A stretch of 50,067 nt of DNA. Source: CAIYRG01 sp035318785 (GTDB taxonomy: Bacteria; Pseudomonadota; Alphaproteobacteria; Micropepsales; Micropepsaceae). Numbering within the stretch: position 1 is the first letter of the stretch; every line of letters starts with the position of its first letter. Below, piece after piece: positions 1 through 7,687 of this stretch. The stretch covers positions 1 to 50,067 of the forward strand of contig DATHDZ010000070.1 of the NCBI GenBank assembly GCA_035318785.1, written 5' to 3'. The notes beneath the pieces are model-generated. The model saw only the letters and a program-made list of their open reading frames with translations, did not search any database and was not told the DNA's origin. Made by a program: the position numbers and the translations under genes.

Positions 1-1
1 C

Positions 2-547
2 TTTTTGCATGAGCAGATGGGGCAAGGGCACGACATCATCCACGACAGATTGATGCTCGTGCGCGGCAAATATCTCTTCAAGAAGTTTTTGGTGGCGATC
101 AGCGAGCTTACCTGCAAGATCGCGCCGTCTGCGTGCAACGCTGAAGGCCGGGCGCCTTCGTTATATCGCTCGCGCTCCGATGGCAGGTGGGAGGTCTCCG
201 GCAATTTCGTTGGTCGTCTGGCGGACCGGAACACCCCATTCGAGCCTGACACGACACCGATTTCGCGGAGTTCCCTTGATCAATCCATTGGGGTCGGGAA
301 AGAATTCCTTGCACAGGTTCCCGTATCCCCTGCTTGCATCGTGCTAACCGGAGTGCCGGCGCCCGACTATAATACTGCCGGACTCGCCGCCGGCCTGGCG
401 CAGGCTCTCGGGGTCAAGGTGCTGAACGTGTCGGTCCCGCATCTCGCGACGATTGATCGGAATCATATGACCGCAGACAGTGTGAGACGGTGGTCGAATG
501 CGTTTTTCGGCGAACTCGATCCCGTCCTGGACGGCTGCAATCTGTGA
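2..547 (+). CDS. C-terminal part of an SGNH/GDSL-type protein, cut by the window edge
   Basis: The reading frame is open from the first bases, so the gene starts left of the window; the visible part is about 181 codons and ends in TGA overlapping the ATG of the MFS gene. The last 35 residues contain a DRNHMT block followed by SVRRWSNAF, which resembles the D-x-x-H block V of SGNH hydrolases, where Asp and His complete the catalytic triad. Upstream stretches such as ILTGVPAPDYN-like text also look like an SGNH fold, but the block I serine would lie outside the window. The TGATG overlap suggests translational coupling to the transporter. The family call is tentative; it could be another cell-surface or acyltransferase-associated SGNH domain. 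Confidence 0.5.
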   Translation, partial: FLHEQMGQGHDIIHDRLMLVRGKYLFKKFLVAISELTCKIAPSACNAEGRAPSLYRSRSDGRWEVSGNFVGRLADRNTPFEPDTTPISRSSLDQSIGVGKEFLAQVPVSPACIVLTGVPAPDYNTAGLAAGLAQALGVKVLNVSVPHLATIDRNHMTADSVRRWSNAFFGELDPVLDGCNL

Positions 548-1917
548 TGCCCGACGCGAAGATCATCGACGTCAACGAGGTGATCGAGCACCAAAAGCTC
601 GGCCGTTTCCAGATCATGCTGGGTGCGCTCCTGCTCGTCGCGATGTTCGTAGACGGGTTCGAAGCGCAGGCGCCGGGCTTTGCCGCGCCCGCCATCATCA
701 AGGATTGGGGAATCCCGCGTGCCGCGATGGGCTTCGTCTTCGGCGCGGGCAATCTCGGCCTCATGCTGGGCGCCGTGTTGCTCGGCATCCTGGGCGATCG
801 TTTCGGACGCAAGGGCACCATCGTGGTCGGCTGCCTGGTGCTGGCGGTGTTCAGTTTTATGACGATGTATGCGACCGACCTTACGACTCTGCGTCTGTTG
901 CGCATCGGTTCGGGCATCGGTGTCGGCGGCGTGCTTCCTTCCGTCATCGCGTTGGGCACGGAATTCTCGCCCAAGCGCGTGCAGGCGACGACCATCTGGA
1001 CACTGCTCATCGGCTATCAGGCGGGCGCTTCTTCCGGTGCGCTGGTCTCGACGCTTCTGTTTCCGCTTTACGGCTGGCAGGTGATGTTCCTGATCGGCGG
1101 CATCCTGCCGATTGTCACGGCGCTGCTGGTCCTCGCGTTCCTGCCCGAGTCGGTGCGGTTTCTCGCGCTCGATTCTGCGGCCCGGGATCGCATGGCAAGC
1201 GTGCTCGTGCGCATCGAGCCGCGCCTGCGGCTCAACCCCGACACGCGGTTGATCGTCCATGAAGAAAAAAAGAGCGGCTTCCGCCTTGCGCATTTGTTCA
1301 ACGAGGGTCGCGCAGCATTCACGTTGCTCCTCTGGGCGGTTTATGTCGCCAACCTTATGGCGCTGCAATTCCTGCTGACCTGGCTTCCAACCGTGCTCGA
1401 AAGCGCGACGGTGCCGCACGGCATCGCGGCCACGGCCACCGTTCTGGTCCCGGCGGGAGGCATTGTCGGCGGCCTGATCCTGAGCCGCTTCCTCGATCAT
1501 GGTAGCATCCGTCCCGTCGCAATTGCGTTCGCGCTCGGCGTGCCGCTGGTGGCGCTGATCGGTTCGGCGGGCGATTCCATGCCGCTTCTGATGCTGGCGA
1601 CCTTCGGCGCGGGCTGCGCGGTGATCGGTGGCCAGACCAATCTTCATGCGGCGGCGGGACGGTTCTATCCGACCTTCATTCGCGCGAACGGCATCGGCTG
1701 GGCCAATGGCGTGGGGCGCGTGGGTTCGATTCTCGGGCCCGTCATCGGCGGCGTGCTGATCGGGCTCAATCTGCCGAGTTCGCAGCTCTTTCTGTTCGCC
1801 GCCGTGCCGCCGCTCTGCGCCGCCATTGCCTGTTTTGCGCTGGCGCGCCTACAAGCACATAGACTCGGGGCGCCGGAAGCCGATCTGGCCGCACAGCCAA
1901 GCCATCAGAGTTTGTGA
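547..1917 (+). CDS. MFS transporter, aromatic acid:H+ symporter (AAHS) type
   Basis: A 456-residue, 12-helix major facilitator protein of the inner membrane. The N-terminus (DVNEVIEHQKLGRFQ, then a first helix ending DGFEAQAPGFAAP) matches the AAHS group, which includes 4-hydroxybenzoate carrier PcaK and benzoate carrier BenK. The loop between helices 2 and 3 carries the MFS motif GDRFGRKG. A GTG 57 bases upstream is in frame, but the ATG at 547 gives the normal AAHS start and overlaps the preceding stop as TGATG. The next VOC gene follows immediately. Being first in a run of dioxygenase-like, hydrolase and ThDP genes, it probably imports the aromatic or carboxylate substrate of the cluster. 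Substrate not known. Confidence 0.85.
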   Translation: MPDAKIIDVNEVIEHQKLGRFQIMLGALLLVAMFVDGFEAQAPGFAAPAIIKDWGIPRAAMGFVFGAGNLGLMLGAVLLGILGDRFGRKGTIVVGCLVLAVFSFMTMYATDLTTLRLLRIGSGIGVGGVLPSVIALGTEFSPKRVQATTIWTLLIGYQAGASSGALVSTLLFPLYGWQVMFLIGGILPIVTALLVLAFLPESVRFLALDSAARDRMASVLVRIEPRLRLNPDTRLIVHEEKKSGFRLAHLFNEGRAAFTLLLWAVYVANLMALQFLLTWLPTVLESATVPHGIAATATVLVPAGGIVGGLILSRFLDHGSIRPVAIAFALGVPLVALIGSAGDSMPLLMLATFGAGCAVIGGQTNLHAAAGRFYPTFIRANGIGWANGVGRVGSILGPVIGGVLIGLNLPSSQLFLFAAVPPLCAAIACFALARLQAHRLGAPEADLAAQPSHQSL

Positions 1918-1928
1918 AAGGAAAACGC

Positions 1929-2741
1929 GTGTTCGCTCAGATCAATCATATGGCGATTATCAGTCCGGCCTATCCAATCCTGGAGAAATTCTACGAAGCC
2001 GTGTTCGGGTTGAAGCCGTCGCAGAAAATCCGCCCCGGTTCGGCCGCCACCATCGGCGATGGCTATGTCGGCCTCAATCTGATCCCGCGCCGCGACGGCT
2101 ATGTCGGCGGCATCGATCATTTCGGCATGGTGGTCGATGACGTCGAGCCCGTGCTCGAACGCATGCAGAAGAAACATAAAAAGGCGATGATCGCCAAACG
2201 GCCCTCGGCGCGGCCCTTCGCCGCCTATAGCGGCCATGATCCGGATGGCAATGTGTTCGACCTCGCACAGAAGAAAGAAGACACGCGCAAGGAGGTCTAT
2301 GCCGAGATCGCCTCCCAGGGCTGGCATCAGGATCGCTATTTCAACAAATTCGCCATCCGCACGCCCAATGCCCAGGAGTGCGCCGAGTTCTACGCCGATG
2401 TGTTCGAGCTCCAGCCGGTCAATCGCAAGGCCGGCGTGCCCGGTTATCATCTGACCGATGGGCGCGTGACGCTCTCGATACTGCCTTGGTCGATTCCGGT
2501 CTTTGAAGGCATCTCGATCAAGCGGCCCGGTCCCGACCATGTCGGCTTTCACGTCGAAAATCTGGATGCGTTCAAGGCCCATGTCGCGGACGTCGCCGGC
2601 GCCAATCCCTATCTCGCGCCCGTGCCGCTCGGCGGCAGTCCGGAATCATCCGTGCGCCGGCGCTTCTTCGAAAGCCAATCCACGGGCAAATGGCAGATGA
2701 CCGATCCCGACGGCAATTGGATCGACGTCACCGACGCGTAA
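1929..2741 (+). CDS. Two-domain VOC family protein (extradiol dioxygenase/glyoxalase fold)
   Basis: A 270-residue protein with two vicinal-oxygen-chelate modules (about residues 3-115 and 136-268). Domain 1 keeps a possible metal set: His7 (QINHMAI), His64 (GIDHFGM) and Asp111 (DPDGNVFD). In domain 2 the first ligand position is Lys140 (YFNKFAI), with His204 and Asp266 retained, so only domain 1 seems able to bind metal in the usual way. Extradiol dioxygenases normally use Glu as the third ligand; Asp is seen here. I chose GTG 1929 because AAAGGA lies 7 bases upstream; GTG 1914, overlapping the MFS stop, is an in-frame alternative. It is a paralogue of the two VOC genes at 6020-7641. Substrate and catalysis are unproven. 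Confidence 0.8.
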   Translation: MFAQINHMAIISPAYPILEKFYEAVFGLKPSQKIRPGSAATIGDGYVGLNLIPRRDGYVGGIDHFGMVVDDVEPVLERMQKKHKKAMIAKRPSARPFAAYSGHDPDGNVFDLAQKKEDTRKEVYAEIASQGWHQDRYFNKFAIRTPNAQECAEFYADVFELQPVNRKAGVPGYHLTDGRVTLSILPWSIPVFEGISIKRPGPDHVGFHVENLDAFKAHVADVAGANPYLAPVPLGGSPESSVRRRFFESQSTGKWQMTDPDGNWIDVTDA

Positions 2742-2887
2742 CCCTGCTGGGCGAAGGCCAAGGTTGAGCACCAAAACCCGGCTTTGGCTAACGAGACATC
2801 GCCATTTGTTCACGGCTATCGCTTGTGATGGGTTTCAACCGCTTTCGCTAGTACTTGTGGGTTGCCACAGCCTGAGTGGCTCAGATC

Positions 2888-2904
2888 GTTAACTCGCAGT
2901 TAAC
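2888..2904. repeat. Paired GTTAAC palindromes (possible operator)
   Basis: Two copies of the palindrome GTTAAC separated by TCGCA, giving an 11-base centre-to-centre spacing, about one helical turn. They lie in the 198-base gap between the VOC gene and the small gene at 2940. Such spacing fits a dimeric regulator site, but no regulator gene is visible nearby and the match could be chance. The rest of 2742-2939 shows nothing recognisable. Confidence 0.25.
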
Positions 2905-2939
2905 CACTGCAGCCAAAGCTGGGTAGGTGGTCCGAATCG

Positions 2940-3146
2940 GTGACGACGGTGCTGAGTGAACACGACGACAGATTAGACGGAGCTGCCGAACTAAGAGCCC
3001 GAGCAGAGCGCTACAGATTGCTTGCGGAAACCTTGTTCGACCCGAACATGATAGCGATCGCACAAGGATGCGTCCGTGAACTCGAAACAGCGGCCACGGC
3101 ACAAGAGCCGAGCGCAGCTAAGTCGAAGCGGCCGATGGTGCGCTGA
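2940..3146 (+). CDS. Small hypothetical protein, 68 residues
   Basis: A short soluble, probably helical protein. Its core (RARAERYRLLAETLFDP followed by a helix ending in ELETAA) resembles small hypothetical proteins common in Rhizobiales, whose function is unknown. It starts with GTG at 2940, with another GTG at 2949, and neither has a strong Shine-Dalgarno sequence. It stands alone, 198 bases after the VOC gene and 202 bases before the hydrolase, so it is probably an independent transcript. The existence of the gene rests on its amino acid pattern rather than on neighbours. Confidence 0.5.
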   Translation: MTTVLSEHDDRLDGAAELRARAERYRLLAETLFDPNMIAIAQGCVRELETAATAQEPSAAKSKRPMVR

Positions 3147-3271
3147 GATCGCGCTGCTTGGTGGAGTTGGCTGAAACGCCTTTCGCAAGTTCTTCTCCGA
3201 TGATTTCGTTGGTGATCGGGGCAGCTCGCTCTCTCTGCCGATAGGCCGCGCGAAGCCGGTTCTGGCGATTC

Positions 3272-3302
3272 TTTCCCCTCCCCGGGTGAGGGTGGGGCGA
3301 GG
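3272..3302. repeat. GC-rich palindromic repeat, intergenic
   Basis: A CCCCTCCC arm (3275-3282) pairs with GGGTGGGG (3290-3297) with one mismatch, followed by CGAGG. This is the style of dispersed C-run/G-run palindrome seen many times in alphaproteobacterial genomes and related to the element inside imuB (41751-41805). It sits in the 202-base gap before the alpha/beta hydrolase. Nothing else is recognisable in 3147-3348 except the hydrolase ribosome binding site GGAGTGGAG. Confidence 0.5.
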
Positions 3303-3348
3303 ATCGGCGGATGTGTTATGAGGGAATGGCCAAAAAAAGGAGTGGAGC

Positions 3349-4209
3349 ATGAGCAGCGATCTCATGACTCGCGTGAAGGACAAATACGTCACCGTCGACG
3401 GCCTTAAGCTGCGCTATATCGAAGAGGGCGAAGGGCCCGCCGTGCTGTTGCTGCACGGCGCGTCGCTAGGCTCTTCGGCCGACGTGTTCATCCGCAATCT
3501 CGCGCCCCTCGCTCACGCGGGCTTCCGCGCCATTGCCTTCGACCAGCCGGGCTTTGGCCTGTCCGATGTGCCGGCCGATCTTTCCCCCGCCTTTCGCCGC
3601 GATAGCGTCCCCAAATTCATGGACGCGCTGGGGCTGAAAAAAGCGGCGCTGGTGGGCCATTCGCAAGCGGGCAATCCCGCCGTGCAGCTCGCGCTCAAAG
3701 AACCCGCGCGCTACAGCCATATCGTGGTGCTGGGCACGGGCAGTCTGCTGCCCCCGCTTGGCGAGGAAACCGAAGACCGCGGCGCCGCCGTGCAGCAGCG
3801 CCTGGAACGGCGCATGGCAGCCGCCGAACCCACGCTCGAAGACACGCGCAAGCTGCTGGAAGCCAACCTCTTCCATCACGATCTGATCACGCCCGAAGAA
3901 CTGGCGCTGCGTCATTCCCGCAGCATCGGGCAGAATTTCACAGCCTTTGTCGCGCGCAACGAAGCGGCGGAAGCCGCGCCGCCGAAAGAGCCCAAGACAC
4001 CGATGTGGCAGCGCCTCGTCGAATTGCAGGTGCCGCTGCTGCTGATCTTCGGGCGCGACGACCGCGCGAACGCAGCGCAACGCGCAGGGCTTCTGAAGGA
4101 AGCCTATCCGCAGCTCGCCATTCACATCGCCGATGATTGCAAGCACCTGGTTCCGTGGGACGCGGCTGATGATTTCATCCGGCTCACCATTCCCTTCTTG
4201 AAAGCGTGA
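3349..4209 (+). CDS. Alpha/beta hydrolase, meta-cleavage-product hydrolase like
   Basis: A 286-residue cytoplasmic alpha/beta hydrolase. The oxyanion-hole HGAS lies at 36-39, the nucleophile elbow GHSQAG puts Ser105 at its centre, the acid is Asp237 or Asp238 (FGRDDRA), and His266 is in CKHLVPWD. The overall plan resembles MhpC/BphD C-C bond hydrolases, but esterases and lactonases share it. A good Shine-Dalgarno (GGAGTGGAG) precedes ATG 3349. The stop overlaps the start of the ThDP gene, so the two are translationally coupled. Next to VOC (extradiol-like) proteins, hydrolysis of a ring-cleavage product is the natural guess, but this is inference. Confidence 0.85.
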   Translation: MSSDLMTRVKDKYVTVDGLKLRYIEEGEGPAVLLLHGASLGSSADVFIRNLAPLAHAGFRAIAFDQPGFGLSDVPADLSPAFRRDSVPKFMDALGLKKAALVGHSQAGNPAVQLALKEPARYSHIVVLGTGSLLPPLGEETEDRGAAVQQRLERRMAAAEPTLEDTRKLLEANLFHHDLITPEELALRHSRSIGQNFTAFVARNEAAEAAPPKEPKTPMWQRLVELQVPLLLIFGRDDRANAAQRAGLLKEAYPQLAIHIADDCKHLVPWDAADDFIRLTIPFLKA

Positions 4210-5942
4210 TGGAGCAGCAGCGCGTGACCATAAAAACCATTGAATCCGGCACCGTCGCGGACGCCTATCTCGCGCTGCTCGCCGACCGCGGCATCGATTA
4301 CCTCTTCGCCAATGCCGGCACCGATTTCGCGCCGATCATCGAAGCCTATGCCAAGGCGCAGGCGCACGGCACCAAAGTGCCCAAGCCTGTCACGGTGCCG
4401 CACGAGAACGTCGCCATCGCCATGGCGCAGGGCTACTACCTCCAGACTGGACGGCCCCAAGCCGTCATGGTGCATGTGAATGTCGGCACTGCGAACGCGC
4501 TCTGCGGGCTGATCAATGGCTGGCGCGGCAACATCCCCGTCCTCTTCACCTCCGGGCGCACGCCCTATTCGGAAGAGGGCGGACTTCCCGGCGGGCGCAG
4601 CGGCGAGATTCATTGGCCGCAGGAAATGCGCGACCAGCGGGCCATGGCGCGCGAATTCGTCAAATGGGATTACGAGCTGCCCAACGGCCAGGTGCTGGAA
4701 TCCGCCGTCGACCGCGCGCTCAACATCGCCATGACCGAACCGCGCGGACCCGTCTACATGACGCTGCCGCGTGAAACCTTGGCGGCACCCATCGAGAATT
4801 TCCGCTACGCCTCGCCCTCGCGCCATAGGACGCCGTCGCCAGCCTTCCCCGATTCAAATGCGATCGACGAAGCGGCCGATCTTTTGGCGGGCGCCGAATT
4901 TCCTCTGATCATCACCCGCAGCGCCGGCCGCGTGGAATCCGACGTGGCGAAGCTGGCGGCGCTTGCCGAACGCTTTGCGATTCCGGTGTTCGAGCGCAAG
5001 CATCATTTCATGTGCATGCCGGCGAACAGTCCGATGCATCTGGGCCACAATCCTGAAAGCTATTTCGATGTCGCCGACGTCATCGTCGTGCTCGAATCCG
5101 ATGTGCCATGGGTCCCCAAGCACAAGGCGCCGCGTCCCGACTGCAAGATCATCCGTATCGGCATGGACCCGATCTTCGCGAATTATCCCTTGCGTGGGTT
5201 CCCCTGCGATCTGGCGATCACCGGCATCATCGGCGCGACGCTGCCGGCACTGACGGAGGCGCTTGCCGCGCGCGAGAAACAAGCGCTGCTGCGCATCGAT
5301 TCACGCCGCAAGCGGCTCGCCGAAGCGCGCGAGAAGCTCAATGCGCGCGTCTCGGCGAATCTGGAAAAGGTCAAGAACGGTTCGCCCATCCATCCGGGCT
5401 GGATCAATCATTGCATCAATCGCGTGAAGGGCGATGACGGCATCATCGTCAAGGAAGCCCTCACGCCGTCCGAGCATTTGAATTTCACCAAGCCCGGCAC
5501 GTTTTATTCGCTCGGGCAGGGCGGGGCGCTTGGCTGGGGGTTGGGAACGGCGCTCGGCATGAAAGCGGCCGCCCCCGACAAGCTCGTCATCTGCGCGGTC
5601 GGCGATGGCTCCTATATGTTCGGCAATCCGATCCCGGCACATTACGTCGGCAAGGCCGAGAAGCTTCCGACGCTGACCATCATCTATAACAATGAGATGT
5701 GGAACGCCGTGCGGCGCAACACACGCGACGTTTACCCGGATGGCTATGCGGCGCGCAGCAATCGCGAGCCGCTGACCTATTTCGAGCCCGGCACGCATTA
5801 CGAAAAGGCGATCGAAGCTTTGGACGGCTATGGCGAAAAGGTGGAAGACGCGGCCGCGCTTCCCGCCGCGCTCGACCGTGCGCTGGAACGCGTCAGTGGC
5901 GGCCAGCAGGCGCTGCTCAATGTGGTCTGCGGGACGGGATAG
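4209..5942 (+). CDS. Thiamine diphosphate-dependent enzyme (acetolactate synthase/benzoylformate decarboxylase superfamily)
   Basis: A 577-residue cytoplasmic enzyme with the three-domain order of the pyruvate oxidase/acetolactate synthase superfamily: an N-terminal Pyr domain with the ThDP-activating Glu66 (PHENVAIAMAQGYY), a central domain, and a C-terminal PP domain with GDGS at 465-468 and the later NN of the Mg/ThDP motif. Family members decarboxylate 2-oxo acids or oxalyl-CoA, or condense aldehydes; the substrate cannot be read here. ATG 4209 overlaps the hydrolase stop (TGATG), while GTG 4206 would add one residue. It ends 77 bases before a convergent VOC gene. A second, exported ThDP enzyme lies at 7688-9634, so the cluster has two distant members of the family. 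Confidence 0.85.
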   Translation: MEQQRVTIKTIESGTVADAYLALLADRGIDYLFANAGTDFAPIIEAYAKAQAHGTKVPKPVTVPHENVAIAMAQGYYLQTGRPQAVMVHVNVGTANALCGLINGWRGNIPVLFTSGRTPYSEEGGLPGGRSGEIHWPQEMRDQRAMAREFVKWDYELPNGQVLESAVDRALNIAMTEPRGPVYMTLPRETLAAPIENFRYASPSRHRTPSPAFPDSNAIDEAADLLAGAEFPLIITRSAGRVESDVAKLAALAERFAIPVFERKHHFMCMPANSPMHLGHNPESYFDVADVIVVLESDVPWVPKHKAPRPDCKIIRIGMDPIFANYPLRGFPCDLAITGIIGATLPALTEALAAREKQALLRIDSRRKRLAEAREKLNARVSANLEKVKNGSPIHPGWINHCINRVKGDDGIIVKEALTPSEHLNFTKPGTFYSLGQGGALGWGLGTALGMKAAAPDKLVICAVGDGSYMFGNPIPAHYVGKAEKLPTLTIIYNNEMWNAVRRNTRDVYPDGYAARSNREPLTYFEPGTHYEKAIEALDGYGEKVEDAAALPAALDRALERVSGGQQALLNVVCGTG

Positions 5943-5985
5943 GCCCAGAAGTATTTCCTCCCGTGCGAAGCGCCGGAGGTGTCGA

Positions 5986-6002
5986 GCGCGGTATTTCCGC
6001 GC
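5986..6002. terminator. Hairpin between convergent genes
   Basis: GCGCGG and CCGCGC form a 6-base stem around TATTT in the 77-base gap between the convergent ThDP gene and VOC gene. There is no T-run on either side, so it may be a weak or Rho-assisted terminator. Confidence 0.3.
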
Positions 6003-6019
6003 GAGACGGTGGGGGGCGA

Positions 6020-6820
6020 TCAGCCTTCCGCGACGTCGATGTGAACGCCTTCCACATCGGTCAAATGAAAACATCCGAGCGGACATTTCTGGAACAGCTT
6101 CAGCCGCGCTTCGCCTTCCGACCCATAGCCAAGCGGCCGGCCATGCATATGCGGGTTTTCGCCGATCAGGAATTCCATGTCGCGCTTGACAGCGTCCACG
6201 CTCTCGACCTTGAATCCGATATGGTCCAAGCCCGTTCGCGCGGGGTCTTGCGCGTAATAATCGGCGATCCGCCACGGAATGATCATCAAGGTCACGCGCC
6301 CGTCCGACAGATAGAAATTGTCGTCCTTCGGCCGGTTCAGCGGCTTGAGGTCGAACACGTCGGTATAAAACTGCGCGCAGCGTTCGGCGTGACGGGTGCG
6401 CAGCGCGATATGGCTGATGCTGCGCGGCTGCGCCCAATCATTCTCGGCATAGACGTCTTTCTGCAAGCCGGCGCTCTTCTGCGAGAGATCGAAGATGTTG
6501 GTGTCCGGATCATGCGCGCTATAGGCCGCAAAGGGGCGGATGGGGGGGCGCTTCACTGCGCTCAAGGAGGAATCGAATTTCGCGATGCGCGCGATGGTGT
6601 CGTCGAGGTCCTCCACTTCGATGCCGAAATGGTCGAGCCCGCTATAGCGCCCGTCGCGGCGCGGAATGCAGTTCATCCCCACATAGCCATCACCCAGCAC
6701 CACCGAACGCGCCGGCCTCGGTTTGCTCGAGGGCTTCATGCCGAAGAGAGATTCGTAGAACCGGCCGTTCAACGCATATTGGTCGCTGGCAATGGCGATG
6801 TGATTGACGCGCGCCGCCAT
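6020..6820 (-). CDS. Two-domain VOC family protein (tandem copy 2)
   Basis: A 266-residue two-module VOC protein beginning MAARVNH. Possible ligands in domain 1 are His7, the His of GLDHFGIEV and the Asp of DTNIFDL; in domain 2 they are the His of SISHIAL, the His of GLDHIGFKV and the Asp near the end (GVHIDV). Both modules keep a His-His-Asp set, unlike the paralogue at 1929. I chose the ATG at 6820 because it aligns with the start of the upstream copy; the open frame runs further but only overlaps that gene. The spacer to the upstream stop is two bases, so the copies are surely co-transcribed. They are clearly related along their full length (tandem duplication). Confidence 0.8.
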   Translation of the reverse strand: MAARVNHIAIASDQYALNGRFYESLFGMKPSSKPRPARSVVLGDGYVGMNCIPRRDGRYSGLDHFGIEVEDLDDTIARIAKFDSSLSAVKRPPIRPFAAYSAHDPDTNIFDLSQKSAGLQKDVYAENDWAQPRSISHIALRTRHAERCAQFYTDVFDLKPLNRPKDDNFYLSDGRVTLMIIPWRIADYYAQDPARTGLDHIGFKVESVDAVKRDMEFLIGENPHMHGRPLGYGSEGEARLKLFQKCPLGCFHLTDVEGVHIDVAEG

Positions 6821-6822
6821 GC

Positions 6823-7641
6823 CTAACGCGCCTCGCCATTGGCGATATCGATATAGACGCCTTCGATGTCGGTGAAATGGTGACAGCCGAGCGGGCATTT
6901 CTGGAACAGCTTCAGCCGCGCTTCGCCTTCCGAGCCATATCCTAGCGCCCGCCCTCGCATATGCGGATTCTCGCCGATCAGAAATTCGAGGTCTCGCTTG
7001 ACCGCATCCACGCTCTCGACCTTGAAGCCGATATGGTCGAGGCCCACACGCGCAGGGTCCATGCCGTAATAATCCGAAATCTTCCACGGGATGATGACCA
7101 GGGTCACGCGGCCGTCGGATAGATAATAATTCTCGTCCGTCGGCCGATTCAGAAGCGGCAGCCCAAACACCTCGGCATAAAACTGCGCGCAGCGTTCGGC
7201 ATTGCGCGTGCGCAGGGCGATATGACTGATCGAACGCGGGCGTATCTCGCTGCCTTCATTGTCGGCATAGACGTCCTTCTGGAAACCGATATTGCGCTGC
7301 GACAGATCGAAGATGTTGGTGTCGGGGTCATGCGTGCTGTAGGCGGCATAGGGCCGGATCGGCGGGCGCTTCAGAGCGGACAGTTCGGGATCGAATTTCT
7401 GCATCCGCGCGATGGTGTCTTCGATGTCGTCGACCTCGATGCCGAAATGGTCCAGCCCGCTGGTGCGCCCGTCGCGGCGCGGAATATGCGTCATGCCGAC
7501 ATAGCCGTCGCCCAGCGATATCGCGCGCGAGGGCGGCAAGGTCTTCTTGCCGGTCTGCATGCCGAACAGCGCCTGATAGAAGCGCGCGTTCATGGCGTAT
7601 TGGTCGCTGGTGATACCGATATGATTGATACGCGCGGACAT
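6823..7641 (-). CDS. Two-domain VOC family protein (tandem copy 1)
   Basis: A 272-residue paralogue of the downstream VOC gene, sharing nearly identical blocks such as GYGSEGEARLKLFQKCPLG and IRPxAAYSxHDPDTNIFDLSQ. Both modules have the His-His-Asp pattern. The start ATG at 7641 is preceded by GGGAGGCACC, a good ribosome binding site; the 11 extra upstream codons are unlikely to be translated. It follows the Tat-ThDP gene (ends at 7688) by 46 bases on the same strand, so ThDP enzyme, copy 1 and copy 2 form a probable three-gene operon. Ring-cleaving dioxygenase is the likely class; glyoxalase or epimerase-like activity cannot be excluded. Confidence 0.8.
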   Translation of the reverse strand: MSARINHIGITSDQYAMNARFYQALFGMQTGKKTLPPSRAISLGDGYVGMTHIPRRDGRTSGLDHFGIEVDDIEDTIARMQKFDPELSALKRPPIRPYAAYSTHDPDTNIFDLSQRNIGFQKDVYADNEGSEIRPRSISHIALRTRNAERCAQFYAEVFGLPLLNRPTDENYYLSDGRVTLVIIPWKISDYYGMDPARVGLDHIGFKVESVDAVKRDLEFLIGENPHMRGRALGYGSEGEARLKLFQKCPLGCHHFTDIEGVYIDIANGEAR

Positions 7642-7687
7642 GGTGCCTCCCGGTGGGCCCCGATTGTCGCCCAATTCGGTATGTTTG

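Noticed and set aside
463..1647. 394-codon open frame on the - strand across the MFS gene
   Set aside because: Antisense shadow of a GC-rich gene; the translation is Arg/His/Gln-rich and unlike any family, while the + strand is a clear transporter.
5301..6437. 378-codon - strand frame over the ThDP/VOC junction
   Set aside because: Out-of-frame reading of the VOC gene joined to antisense of the ThDP gene; no family resemblance.
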